Positions 25,853 to 33,812 of a stretch of 64,000 bases of DNA are shown here, in pieces (the stretch's first letter is position 1; the number at the start of each line of letters is the position of its first letter). The notes under the pieces are model-generated. The model saw nothing but the letters and a program-made list of their open reading frames with translations, did not search any database and was not told the origin of the DNA. Origin of the DNA: Propionivibrio dicarboxylicus. GTDB lineage: Bacteria; Pseudomonadota; Gammaproteobacteria; Burkholderiales; Rhodocyclaceae. The stretch lies in assembly GCF_900099695.1 (NCBI RefSeq), contig NZ_FNCY01000008.1, positions 130,656-194,655 of the forward strand, in the 5' to 3' direction. The position numbers were made by a program, and so were the translations under genes.

Positions 25853-26728
25853 CTATTGCAGGCCCAGTTCCGCCCAGACAGAGCGGATGTCCTCGGCGCT
25901 CGGGCAATCGGTATCGACTACGGCGAGTCCTTGAATCTGGGCGCGTGTGACCTCCGGATCATGGCGAATGCGGCCCACTACGCGTGCACTGAACTCACGG
26001 GCCTTGGCCTCAATTCGCTCGCAGAGTTCGGGGTTAATGTCCCACTTGTTGATGCACACGGATGCCGGAATGCCGAAGTGCCATGCGAGTCCGAGCACGC
26101 GCTCCAGGTCATGCTCGCCCGAAACGCTGGGTTCGGTGACGAGCAGAACGTGCGAAGCGCCGGTGATCGAAGCGATGACCGGGCAGCCGATGCCGGGCGG
26201 ACCATCGACGATTAGCACAGGATGGTCGCCTTCTTCGGCGATGCGCCTCGCCGCCTGGCGAACGGCGGTGACGAGCTTGCCCGAATTTTCGGCAGCGACG
26301 CCGAGGCGGGCGTGGACCATCGGGCCACACACGGTGTCCGAGACCATCCATTCGCCGCAGCGGCGTTCCGGGAAATCGACGACATCCATTGGGCAGGCCC
26401 TAAGACAGACGCCGCAGCCTTCGCAGGCGGTCGGGTCGATCCAGTAGGTTTCATGTCCGTTTTCTGGAGAAGGCGGCTGGATGGCGCCGAACCGACATTC
26501 GGGCAGGCAGACGCCGCAATTACAGCAGACTTCCTCCATGACCACCGCCTGATGTCCGCTGAAGAATTCGTGGCGTTCACGCACGGTTGGGGCGAGGACC
26601 AGGTGGAGGTTAGCCGCGTCGACGTCGCAGTCGGCAATCACCGGGCGTTCGGCGAGACGGGCGAACGAGGCAGTGAGACTGGTCTTGCCGGTTCCACCCT
26701 TGCCGCTGAGAATAACGAGTTCCTTCAT
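25853..26728 (-). CDS. MinD/Mrp-type P-loop ATPase with inserted 2x[4Fe-4S] ferredoxin domain (second)
   Basis: A 291-residue ATPase. Deviant Walker A is SGKGGTGKTSL at the N-terminus; an inserted ferredoxin domain at about 60-120 has the motifs CCNCGVCLPEC and CEGCGVCLRACP; then PPGIGCPV and the LLVTEPSVSGEHD loop. This architecture is that of Orp1/Orp2-type proteins. ATG at 26728 overlaps the TGA of the preceding ATPase gene (ATGA). It probably forms a heterodimer with that ATPase and couples ATP hydrolysis to cluster or electron transfer onto the ORP-like protein (inference). Confidence 0.9.
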   Translation of the reverse strand: MKELVILSGKGGTGKTSLTASFARLAERPVIADCDVDAANLHLVLAPTVRERHEFFSGHQAVVMEEVCCNCGVCLPECRFGAIQPPSPENGHETYWIDPTACEGCGVCLRACPMDVVDFPERRCGEWMVSDTVCGPMVHARLGVAAENSGKLVTAVRQAARRIAEEGDHPVLIVDGPPGIGCPVIASITGASHVLLVTEPSVSGEHDLERVLGLAWHFGIPASVCINKWDINPELCERIEAKAREFSARVVGRIRHDPEVTRAQIQGLAVVDTDCPSAEDIRSVWAELGLQ

Positions 26729-27588
26729 GACATAGCCTCGATGGCTGTGTTTCCGCCAAGGTGGGCGGTTATATTTCGCCACAGAAGTTCAAAATACGCC
26801 CGATACTCGGGCAAGGCTTCGACAATGATTTGCCCGCGGGAATACGCTTCGGCGATCCGGCGGTCATCCGGGATTTCGAGCAGGACCGGAATGCCTTCTC
26901 GGGCGCAGTAGTCCTGCACCCGATCGTCGCCGATACCGACGCGGTTGATCACCACGCCAAACGGTACCCGCAGTTCCCGGGCCGTATCGACGGCTAGACC
27001 AAGATCATGCAGGCCAAAGGGCGTGGGTTCGGTGACCAGCACGGCGTAATCCGCACCGCGTAGCGTGGCTACTGCCGGGCAGGCGGTGCCGGGCGGTGCA
27101 TCGAGGATGGCGGGCAGGTCGTTTCTCAGGCGGTTCTTGACCGCATGAACGATTGTCGACGCCAGTGATACGCCAACATCGAGGCAACCGCTGATCAGTG
27201 TGATCCGCTCATCCTGAAAAGTGCGTACCTCTCCGACGCGAAAATCCTTCTCACAAATAGCTCCGCGCGGACAGACTTGTGCGCACCCGCCACATCCATG
27301 ACATAGCTCCGGAAATACGAGAGGGGTCCGGCAAAACGAGGCTAACGCGTTAAATTGGCAGAACTCGACGCATTCGTCGCAGGCGTTGCAGGCATCGGCG
27401 TTGATCTCCGGAACGGAGATGGCAATCTCTTCTTCGGAAATCATTGTCCCCGAGAAGAAAAGGTGAGCGTTCGGTTCCTCGACGTCACAGTCGAGTAACT
27501 GTACCGGTGTGTCAAAGACACGCGCCAAGTTCACGGCAACGCTGGTTTTGCCGGTGCCGCCTTTACCCGATGCGATCGCGACGATCAT
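26725..27588 (-). CDS. MinD/Mrp-type P-loop ATPase with inserted 2x[4Fe-4S] ferredoxin domain (first)
   Basis: A 287-residue ATPase with SGKGGTGKTSV, ferredoxin motifs CNACDECVEFCQ and CHGCGGCAQVCP at about 68-110, and PPGTACPAV followed by LVTEPTPFGLHD. It is a clear paralogue of the next gene. ATG at 27588 overlaps the end of the TrmO-like gene by four bases (ATGA). Similar tandem ATPases sit in the ORP operons of sulfate reducers and in many anaerobes. There the ORP complex has been linked to cell division; nothing here tests that. Confidence 0.9.
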   Translation of the reverse strand: MIVAIASGKGGTGKTSVAVNLARVFDTPVQLLDCDVEEPNAHLFFSGTMISEEEIAISVPEINADACNACDECVEFCQFNALASFCRTPLVFPELCHGCGGCAQVCPRGAICEKDFRVGEVRTFQDERITLISGCLDVGVSLASTIVHAVKNRLRNDLPAILDAPPGTACPAVATLRGADYAVLVTEPTPFGLHDLGLAVDTARELRVPFGVVINRVGIGDDRVQDYCAREGIPVLLEIPDDRRIAEAYSRGQIIVEALPEYRAYFELLWRNITAHLGGNTAIEAMS

Positions 27589-28088
27589 GGCCGGTTCCCT
27601 TTAAAGTACTCGCGTACGCCTCGCCGCTGCGCCGTTTCCGCGTCAACTTCGTCATACCAACCGTTGCGCGTCGATTGGATATGGTCAAATCTCGCGGTAA
27701 ATGGCTTGATGTCGAGCAAAGGTGATCCGTCGAGAATGTCCGATCCCCTGAAATGAAGGATGCAACCTTCGATACGCAACAATTCGACGACACTGAGGCC
27801 GATGGCATTCGGGCGTGCGGGATAGCGTGTAGCGAAGATGCCGCGCTCTACGTCTTGCAGGAACGGTCGGACTTTCAGTCTTGGGCGTTCGGCGCGGTCC
27901 AGGTAGTAAATCAAGTGGACATGCGAAAAACCGTCGAGATCGAGCAGTCCTTCCGCAAATTCCGGGAGTATCTCGATACGTCCCTCGCATTCTCGCGCAA
28001 AGACCGGCTGAATCGGCGTGCGTTCGGCGCAGATGTGTTCACTATGGATGAAACCGATTGGCGTGAATGCAATCAGCCGCTTGGTCAT
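27585..28088 (-). CDS. TrmO/TsaA-like tRNA (t6A37) methyltransferase family protein
   Basis: A 167-residue protein of the UPF0066/TrmO family: PIGFIHSEH, PVFARECEGRIEI, HVHLIYYLDRA, GIFATRYPARPNAIGLS (the AdoMet-binding RxPxRPNxIGLS block) and LDGSPLLDIKP. Known members add a methyl group to t6A37 of threonine tRNA. The ATG at 28088 overlaps the NifX stop (ATGA); a TTG at 28094 is possible. Its place inside an ORP-like operon is odd, although TsaA-like proteins do occur near such ATPases in anaerobes. It could be a repurposed paralogue. Confidence 0.87.
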   Translation of the reverse strand: MTKRLIAFTPIGFIHSEHICAERTPIQPVFARECEGRIEILPEFAEGLLDLDGFSHVHLIYYLDRAERPRLKVRPFLQDVERGIFATRYPARPNAIGLSVVELLRIEGCILHFRGSDILDGSPLLDIKPFTARFDHIQSTRNGWYDEVDAETAQRRGVREYFKGNRP

Positions 28089-28447
28089 GCCCAATGGCCT
28101 TCGACATTTGCTGCGGCGGCCTGGACCAAATTGCCGGCACGGTAACGCGCCAGCGCTTCGGCGATGGTCGGTGCGTCGGTATTGAAGACTTTGACGCCGG
28201 CCGCTTCAAGCACGCGAAACGCTTTCGGGCCGCAATGACCTGTGACGAGGCCACCGGCGCCCGCCTTGACGATGGTCTGCGCGGCTTGGATGCCAGCGCC
28301 TTGCGCGGCATTCTGGTTCTGGTGGTTGCTAATGACTTCAAAGGCGTCGCTCTGAAGGTCGAAGACCAGGAAGTTGCGCGTGCGGCCGAAGCTCGGATCG
28401 AGTGGGGCCGAAAGGTTGTCGCCTTGGGTGGTGAATACGATTTTCAT
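28085..28447 (-). CDS. NifX-like cluster-binding protein, first gene of the ORP-like operon
   Basis: A 120-residue protein of the NifX/MTH1175 family: MKIVFTTQGDNLSAPLDPSFGRTRNFLVFD-type opening, GIQAAQTIVKAGAGGLVTGHCGPKAFRVLEAAG core with the GHCGPKA block, and IAEALARYRAGNL. The GHC Cys/His could bind a metal-sulfide cluster. It heads the minus-strand operon nifX-trmO-ATPase-ATPase-orp-CoA-binding-ridA-sigma-54 regulator. The ATG at 28447 lies about 40 bases after a TATTGGCATACGCCAATA operator. Confidence 0.88.
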   Translation of the reverse strand: MKIVFTTQGDNLSAPLDPSFGRTRNFLVFDLQSDAFEVISNHQNQNAAQGAGIQAAQTIVKAGAGGLVTGHCGPKAFRVLEAAGVKVFNTDAPTIAEALARYRAGNLVQAAAANVEGHWA

Positions 28448-28486
28448 GGGTATATCGGTTCGGTGTTTGTATCATCGATGCGCAAA

Positions 28487-28504
28487 TATTGGCATACGCC
28501 AATA
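28487..28504. promoter_or_regulatory. TATTGGCATACGCCAATA operator-like palindrome
   Basis: An 18-base palindrome broken only at the centre, 40 bases upstream of the first gene of the ORP-like operon. Member of the recurrent motif and one of two sites in this divergent region. Confidence 0.6.
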
Positions 28505-28532
28505 ATTATTGCAACCAATGCGAGTGTTTTTG

Positions 28533-28548
28533 TTGGCATATGCCATAA
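28533..28548. promoter_or_regulatory. TTGGCATATGCCATAA operator-like palindrome
   Basis: The second site of the divergent ORP/thrS region, about 45 bases (roughly four helical turns) from the first. CATAAT, a possible -10, overlaps its right end towards thrS. Two phased sites suggest cooperative binding (inference). Confidence 0.6.
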
Positions 28549-28616
28549 TAAAAACCCCGGCGCTGTTCTATCGTCATTTGGCGAACGCCGATTCGACATC
28601 TTTTTGGGAGGACACG

Positions 28617-30524
28617 ATGCCCGTGATTACTCTGCCCGACGGGGCGCAAAGAATTTTTTCCGAACCCGTGACCGCCATGTTGGTCGCACAGTCCATTAGC
28701 CCCGGATTGGTACGGAACGCACTGGCGGCACGCATCAATGGGAATCTCTCTGATCTCGCCACACCAATCGATGTCGACGCTCAATTCGCCGTGTTGACTG
28801 AGCGTGATCCGGATGGGTTAGCCGTGCTGCGGCATTCCTGCGCGCATCTGATGGCCATGGCTGTCAAACAGCTCTATCCGGATGCGCAGGTGACGATCGG
28901 TCCGACCGTTGAGGACGGCTTCTACTACGACTTCGCCTATTCGCGCCCCTTTACCCCGGATGACCTCGGCCACATCGAGCAGCGGATGCGAGAACTTGCC
29001 TTCGCCGATATTCCCGTGCAGCGCTCCGAGGTCTCGCGCGAAGCAGCGATCGGGCTGTTCGAGTCGATGGGTGAGAACTACAAGTGCGAGATCATCCGCG
29101 ACTTGCCGGAAGACGCGACGATCTCGTTGTATCGGCAAGGCGATTTTGTCGATCTTTGCCGTGGCCCGCACGTTCCTTCGACGGGGCGCCTCAAGGCCTT
29201 CAAGCTCATGAAGGTGGCTGGCGCCTACTGGCGGGGTGACTCGAGCAATATCATGTTGCAGAGGATCTACGGAACCTGCTGGGCGGACGCGAAAACGCTG
29301 GAAGACTACCTCCAGCGACTCGAGGAAGCGGCGAAGCGCGATCACCGCAAGCTAGGCGCCCATCTCGATTTATTCCACTTCGACGAATGCGCGCCGGGGT
29401 CGGTGTTCTGGCACAGCAAGGGCTGGACGCTGTTCCAGCAACTCATCACCTACATGCGCCAGCGACAACTCGATGCCGGTTACGAGGAAGTGAATACGCC
29501 CGACGTGATGGACCGATCGCTTTGGGAAATTTCCGGACACTGGAGCAATTACCGCGACCACATGTTTACGACAGAGACGGAGGACGGCCGGACCTTCGCG
29601 CTCAAACCGATGAATTGTCCGGGCAGTGTTTCGATCTTTGCGCACGGCTTGAAGAGTTACCGCGACTTGCCGATCCGCATGGCCGAATTCGGCAAGGTGC
29701 ATCGCTACGAGCCTTCAGGCGCTCTGCACGGGCTGATGCGCGTGCGGCACTTCACACAGGACGACGCGCACATATTTTGTACATTGGAGCAGATGCAGGT
29801 GGAGTGCGAGACCGTCACCCGCCTGATCCTCGACATCTACCGCGACTTCGGTTTCAGCGATGTCGCGATCAAGCTGTCGACCCGGCCAATCAACCGGATC
29901 GGCAGCGACGAGGTCTGGGATCGGCTGGAACGCGCGCTCTCCGCCTCGCTGGACGCGATGGGATTGGGTTACACGACGAATCCCGGCGAAGGCGCTTTCT
30001 ACGGACCGAAGCTCGAATTCGTGCTGCGCGACGCGATCGGGCGCGACTGGCAGTGCGGGACGCTGCAAGTGGATCTGAACCTGCCGGAACGCTTCGATAT
30101 CGGCTACATCAACGAAGCAGGCGAGCGGGTACGTCCGGTCATGCTGCATCGCGCGCTGTTCGGTTCGCTCGAACGCTTCATCGGTATCCTGATCGAGCAC
30201 CACGCCGGAACATTCCCTGCTTGGCTGGCGCCGATCCAAACAGTCGTTTTCAGTATTACCGACGCGCAAACCGATTATGTTCACCAGGTGGTCGACGAAC
30301 TGAAGAATGCGGGCGTTCGGGCTATCGCTGATTTGCGTAACGAGAAAGTTGGCTTCAAGGTGAGAGAACACACGCTACAACGCGTCCCCTATTTGCTAGT
30401 GGTCGGCGAACGGGAACGGAATCAGGGAGGCGTGAATGTCAGAGATGTAAAAGGAAAAGATTTAGGATACATAGCGCGGGAACGGCTGTCCGAGTTGTTC
30501 CGTGCAAGGGCATCGACAGTTTGA
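28617..30524 (+). CDS. thrS: Threonyl-tRNA synthetase, stand-alone copy
   Basis: A full-length, 635-residue ThrRS. Domains are TGS (1-60), the editing domain ([16 protein letters not shown], with Cys/His pocket), the class II catalytic core ([23 protein letters not shown], and motif 3 [11 protein letters not shown]) and the anticodon-binding domain from about 535. All three zinc ligands of the E. coli enzyme have counterparts (Cys in MNCPG, His in DDAHIF, His in VMLHRA). ATG 28617 follows GGGAGG. It is not followed by infC-rpmI-rplT, the usual neighbours, so it may be a second, conditionally expressed copy under the palindrome. Confidence 0.95.
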   Translation: MPVITLPDGAQRIFSEPVTAMLVAQSISPGLVRNALAARINGNLSDLATPIDVDAQFAVLTERDPDGLAVLRHSCAHLMAMAVKQLYPDAQVTIGPTVEDGFYYDFAYSRPFTPDDLGHIEQRMRELAFADIPVQRSEVSREAAIGLFESMGENYKCEIIRDLPEDATISLYRQGDFVDLCRGPHVPSTGRLKAFKLMKVAGAYWRGDSSNIMLQRIYGTCWADAKTLEDYLQRLEEAAKRDHRKLGAHLDLFHFDECAPGSVFWHSKGWTLFQQLITYMRQRQLDAGYEEVNTPDVMDRSLWEISGHWSNYRDHMFTTETEDGRTFALKPMNCPGSVSIFAHGLKSYRDLPIRMAEFGKVHRYEPSGALHGLMRVRHFTQDDAHIFCTLEQMQVECETVTRLILDIYRDFGFSDVAIKLSTRPINRIGSDEVWDRLERALSASLDAMGLGYTTNPGEGAFYGPKLEFVLRDAIGRDWQCGTLQVDLNLPERFDIGYINEAGERVRPVMLHRALFGSLERFIGILIEHHAGTFPAWLAPIQTVVFSITDAQTDYVHQVVDELKNAGVRAIADLRNEKVGFKVREHTLQRVPYLLVVGERERNQGGVNVRDVKGKDLGYIARERLSELFRARASTV

Positions 30525-30869
30525 CGGTTGGAATGCTCAATTCCGGCGATGATCGCGTCTCATTAACAGGTAGAGGTGGAGTAGACGCTGATCTATTGCA
30601 ACTGAACGGGAACCTGCGCGATCCTAATGCTGGTGTAATGACCGCCCTGCCTGGCAGCCGTAACGACTGTCGCGGAGGAACGCGCTGTCCACAATCGGAA
30701 TGCAAGAAAGTCCACATTGAGATTTAAAATCACTGCAAAAATAAGCACCTTGAAACACTCCAATCAATTAACCGCTCTCGCTACCATAGTGCTCACAACC
30801 ATCTCAACGCGCCTGTGATGTCATAACCCACAATCGCCACTCTGCTCCAAAACGAATGACGAGGTATAC
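30525..30869. other. Intergenic region, no gene recognised
   Basis: About 345 bases between thrS and the DUF134 gene. I see no infC, no ribosomal protein start, no clear terminator and no palindrome of the recurrent type. Confidence 0.4.
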
Positions 30870-31160
30870 ATGGTTCGCCCACTCAAGTGCCGCCAGATAA
30901 GCTGTAATCCGGCCTCAAGATATTTCAAGCCAGCCGGAATTCCCTTGCGTGAGCTTGATGAGGTTGTGTTGAAATTGGATGAAATTGAGGCTATGCGCCT
31001 AACTGATCTTGAGGGCCTCTATCAGATTGATGCGGCGCAGCAAATGGGGATATCCCGGCAAACCATCGGTAACATCCTGAAGAGCGCACATGCCAAGATA
31101 GCCGATGCCTTGCTCAACGGGAAAGCATTGCGAATCAATTCAGAAGAACAGACTTATTGA
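30870..31160 (+). CDS. DUF134 family DNA-binding protein
   Basis: A 96-residue UPF0251/DUF134 protein: MVRPLKCRQI, YFKPAGIPLRELDEVVLKLDEIEAMRLTD (split by family blocks) and a sigma-like HTH, AAQQMGISRQTIGNIL. Members are very often encoded beside NifX-like proteins and MinD-type ATPases in anaerobes, which fits the ORP-like cluster 2.4 kb away. Usual members have more Cys near residues 8-15; here C8 and C12 are present. Probably a transcription factor. It has its own upstream region and no close partner. Confidence 0.88.
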   Translation: MVRPLKCRQISCNPASRYFKPAGIPLRELDEVVLKLDEIEAMRLTDLEGLYQIDAAQQMGISRQTIGNILKSAHAKIADALLNGKALRINSEEQTY

Positions 31161-31462
31161 CTACCGGAAACAGTACTGCTTATTGATAACGTTCGCTGAT
31201 GAGCTCTATCAAATCGCGTGCAAGCATCAGCTAACGCCGAGACGACTCAGATTTAATGCATACACCTAGTTGCTTAAATTGGAATAGAAATTAGTGCCCA
31301 ATCATAAAGAATCGGTGGCATCGGTTGCTACATATCGTGATCGGCCAGTGGACACAAGGTCTCAACAAACAATTTCCAGGTTTATCATCACTATTTTCTC
31401 AGTTAGATTTGGTCTTACGATTTCCCGCCAACGCGCCGTATTGCTGAGGAGCTTGTCAATCA
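31161..31462. other. Intergenic region upstream of the TerC/YjbE gene
   Basis: Genes of this transporter type are often preceded by a manganese (yybP-ykoY) riboswitch. I looked for its conserved loops and did not find them. No other gene seen. Confidence 0.3.
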
Positions 31463-32140
31463 ATGAATGCAGACGTACTAAGCTCGCTCATCCAAATCAT
31501 GGTGGTTAATATCGTTCTGTCCGGAGACAATGCGGTGGTTATTGCTCTGGCAGCGCGAAATCTTGCACCTGGCCGCAGACAGTTAGCCATTTTGTGGGGA
31601 TGCGGCGGCGCAATGGTTTTGCGAATATTGATGACACTCCTGGCGGTTCAGATCATGAAAATCCCGCTCCTGCAGCTGGCGGGGGCCTCATTGCTTGTCT
31701 GGATTTCAATCAAGTTGTTAATCGAGAAACCTGAAGAGCCCAATCAACAAAGTACTTACGACAACATTATTGGTGCCGCACGGACGATTGTTATCGCCGA
31801 CATACTGATGAGCCTTGACAATACACTCGCTATTGCTGCAGTAGCCAATGGGAATCAGTTGCTGGTTGTCGCAGGCCTGGCAATTTCGATTCCGTTGATT
31901 GTTTTTGGCAGCACAATCATCATGCGGATGATGGATCGCTTTCCGATAATTATTTATATTGGCGCGGGTCTTATTGCCTGGACAGCGGGTGCAATGATTG
32001 GTAACGATGCCGTCCTGCGCCCATATTTACCCACTCTATTTGTTGACAGTCCATTCGTCTCAATTTTAATCACGACGCTGGTCATCTCCGTCGGATGGTG
32101 GCACAACAAAGTTACGGTTCTCGACCGTAGCCGAGATTAG
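31463..32140 (+). CDS. TerC/YjbE-family integral membrane protein
   Basis: A 225-residue protein with seven predicted membrane segments. The acidic metal-site motifs are VVNIVLSGDNAVVIALAARN near residues 14-33 and IVIADILMSLDNTLAIAAVAN near 110-130, both typical of TerC/YjbE (SLD/SGD-N). Members export Mn2+ or help metalate secreted proteins. No neighbouring partner gene. The stop at 32138-32140 is followed by a receiver-domain remnant and an IS element. Confidence 0.87.
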   Translation: MNADVLSSLIQIMVVNIVLSGDNAVVIALAARNLAPGRRQLAILWGCGGAMVLRILMTLLAVQIMKIPLLQLAGASLLVWISIKLLIEKPEEPNQQSTYDNIIGAARTIVIADILMSLDNTLAIAAVANGNQLLVVAGLAISIPLIVFGSTIIMRMMDRFPIIIYIGAGLIAWTAGAMIGNDAVLRPYLPTLFVDSPFVSILITTLVISVGWWHNKVTVLDRSRD

Positions 32141-32147
32141 TTCCCCA

Positions 32148-32292
32148 TGTTTTCGATGCTGGCATGGACAATTTCATCGCAAAGCCAGTCAATCCCGCGG
32201 ACCTTTACGGTGCATTGTTAGCCAGAGGCAAACGGCTTCAGATTCAGGAGGCCACATCCTGGCGCTCGCTAACAATTCAAAGAATGCCCTAG
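32148..32292 (+). pseudogene. Remnant of a response-regulator receiver domain
   Basis: A short frame reads VFDAGMDNFIAKPVNPADLY and then GALLARGKR, the alpha4-beta5-alpha5 end of a receiver domain (AGMDxFxxKP is the hallmark, with the conserved Lys). No start or N-terminal two thirds remain. It probably derives from a hybrid kinase truncated by rearrangement near the IS element. Confidence 0.6.
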
Positions 32293-32404
32293 CTCCACGG
32301 CCGTAATGCCGTAGCCACATAAGTTAGTACATAGAGCAGGAGTGAGGTGCCCCCGCTAAACAGTGCCAATGGTAATTTAGTAAAGTCCGTTTTCGAGAAG
32401 GAGA

Positions 32405-32674
32405 ATGGACTTGAAGAAGCGGTTTTCAGAAGAGCAGATCATCGGATTTTTAAAGCAGGCGGAAGCTGGCGTGCCGGTGAAGGAATTGTGTCGTCAGCAT
32501 GGATTCAGTGACGCATCGTTCTACACGTGGCGTGCCAAGTTCGGAGGGATGACGGTCCCCGACGCCAAACGTCTGAGGGAATTGGAATCGGAGAATGCCC
32601 GGCTAAAGCGGTTACTGGCGGAATCTATTCTGGATGCCGAGGCACTACGGTCAGTTCTCGGCCGAAAACGCTGA
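32405..32674 (+). CDS. IS3-family transposase OrfA
   Basis: An 89-residue HTH protein: KRFSEEQIIGFLKQAEAG, VKELCRQHGFSDASFYTWRAKFGG and a leucine-zipper-like tail (LRELESENARLKRLLAES). It binds the IS ends. Its end contains CGAAAAC, a plausible -1 frameshift site for making the OrfAB fusion transposase. Confidence 0.93.
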   Translation: MDLKKRFSEEQIIGFLKQAEAGVPVKELCRQHGFSDASFYTWRAKFGGMTVPDAKRLRELESENARLKRLLAESILDAEALRSVLGRKR

Positions 32675-33531
32675 GCCCCCAGCAAAAGCGTGAGGCGGTC
32701 CGGACAATGCAGAATGACACAAAGATTTCTGAGCGCCGGGCCTGCCAGCTGGTGGGTCTGTCACGCACGGTGCTGCACTACGAATCGAAGGCTCAGCCCG
32801 CGAATAGGCAATTGCAGGCAAGGCTGATTGAGCTTGCTGGAGAGCGCAGGCGCTTTGGCTATCGTCGCCTGCATGCATTGGTTCGGCGGGAAGGCGTCTT
32901 AGCGAACCACAAACGCATCTACCGACTTTACCGCGAGGCCGGCCTTGCGGTGCGGCGGCGTAAGCGGCGGCACGGTGTGACAGTCGAGCGGCAAACACTT
33001 GAGTCGTCGCTGGAATTGAACCAGGTCTGGTCGATGGATTTTGTTAGCGATGCATTGGCCAATGGCCGGCGGATCAAGGTGCTGACTATCGTCGATGATT
33101 TCAGCAAAGAAGCGATCGACCTAGTGGCTGACTTCGGTATCTCGGGGCAGTATGTCACGCGGGTTCTCGATCAGGCAGCCAGATTTCGGGGCTATCCCAA
33201 GGCGATACGCACCGACCAAGGGCCAGAATTTACGGGCAAGGCCCTTGACCAATGGGCTTACAAACACGGTATCCAACTCAAGATGATTCAGGCGGGGAAA
33301 CCAACTCAGAACGCCTTCATCGAGAGTTTCAACGGGCGCTTCCGGGATGAGTGTCTCAACGACCATTGGTTTACGACCTTGGCCGAAGCCCGTATTCTGA
33401 TCGCAGCATGGCGTCAGGACTACAACCAATGCCGACCTCATAGCACGTTGGGGTATCAAACGCCGGCAGAGTTTGCAGCAAAACACCGGGGAATTACGTC
33501 GGCATTGCCGACAGAAAAAGAGCGTCTTTAG
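32665..33531 (+). CDS. IS3-family transposase OrfB (DDE integrase domain)
   Basis: In the -1 frame relative to OrfA, intact to the stop at 33531. It has the HTH_21 region (RRFGYRRLHALVRREG), then the rve integrase core with catalytic Asp in WSMDFVSDAL, Asp in RTDQGPEF and Glu in NAFIESFNGRFRDECL. Likely made as an OrfAB fusion by -1 slippage at the A-run near 32665. Appears functional. Confidence 0.93.
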   Translation, partial: KTLSPQQKREAVRTMQNDTKISERRACQLVGLSRTVLHYESKAQPANRQLQARLIELAGERRRFGYRRLHALVRREGVLANHKRIYRLYREAGLAVRRRKRRHGVTVERQTLESSLELNQVWSMDFVSDALANGRRIKVLTIVDDFSKEAIDLVADFGISGQYVTRVLDQAARFRGYPKAIRTDQGPEFTGKALDQWAYKHGIQLKMIQAGKPTQNAFIESFNGRFRDECLNDHWFTTLAEARILIAAWRQDYNQCRPHSTLGYQTPAEFAAKHRGITSALPTEKERL

Positions 33532-33589
33532 GATGCAACACGAGGACTTTTACTAGAACGCCCTTGGCTCTATTCCTGGGGGCACCTCA

Positions 33590-33812
33590 CCGTTTCTTCA
33601 TGGTCATGATGAACGTCCTCAACTAAAAAACTATTGTAGAGCCCTCATTCAGTTTATGAAGAAGGAGAGCTTGCTAATCTTCCCATACGCAATTTACGCA
33701 ACACCCTAACCTGATGAATGGCGCCTGTTACGTACGTTGATCAATTAAGACATGCACAGATCGTCGACTACTGGAAGGGAATGGGCGAGGCTTGATGCTT
33801 CGCGAACGAACG
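33590..33812. other. Short intergenic region after the IS element
   Basis: About 220 bases with no gene. The inverted sequences GGCGAGGC (33784-33791) and GCCTCGCC (33818-33825) flank the end of the CHAT-protein gene with a long loop and no T-run, so a terminator is doubtful. Confidence 0.3.

Larger units (their letters stand above)
32343..33589 (+). mobile_element. IS3-family insertion sequence (IS407-like group)
   Basis: About 1247 bases with 12-base perfect terminal inverted repeats TGAGGTGCCCCC (32343-32354) and its complement (33578-33589), and weaker similarity further in. It encodes OrfA and OrfB transposase parts. The flanks (GGAG left, CCGT right) do not form a target duplication, so the copy is old, or the flanks have been rearranged. 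Confidence 0.9.

Noticed and set aside
28448..28616. Sigma-54 promoter for the ORP-like operon or thrS
   Set aside because: GG and GC elements occur but never at the required spacing; the region instead carries two palindromic operators.
31161..31462. Possible manganese (yybP-ykoY) riboswitch before the TerC/YjbE gene
   Set aside because: The conserved loop sequences of that riboswitch class are not present.
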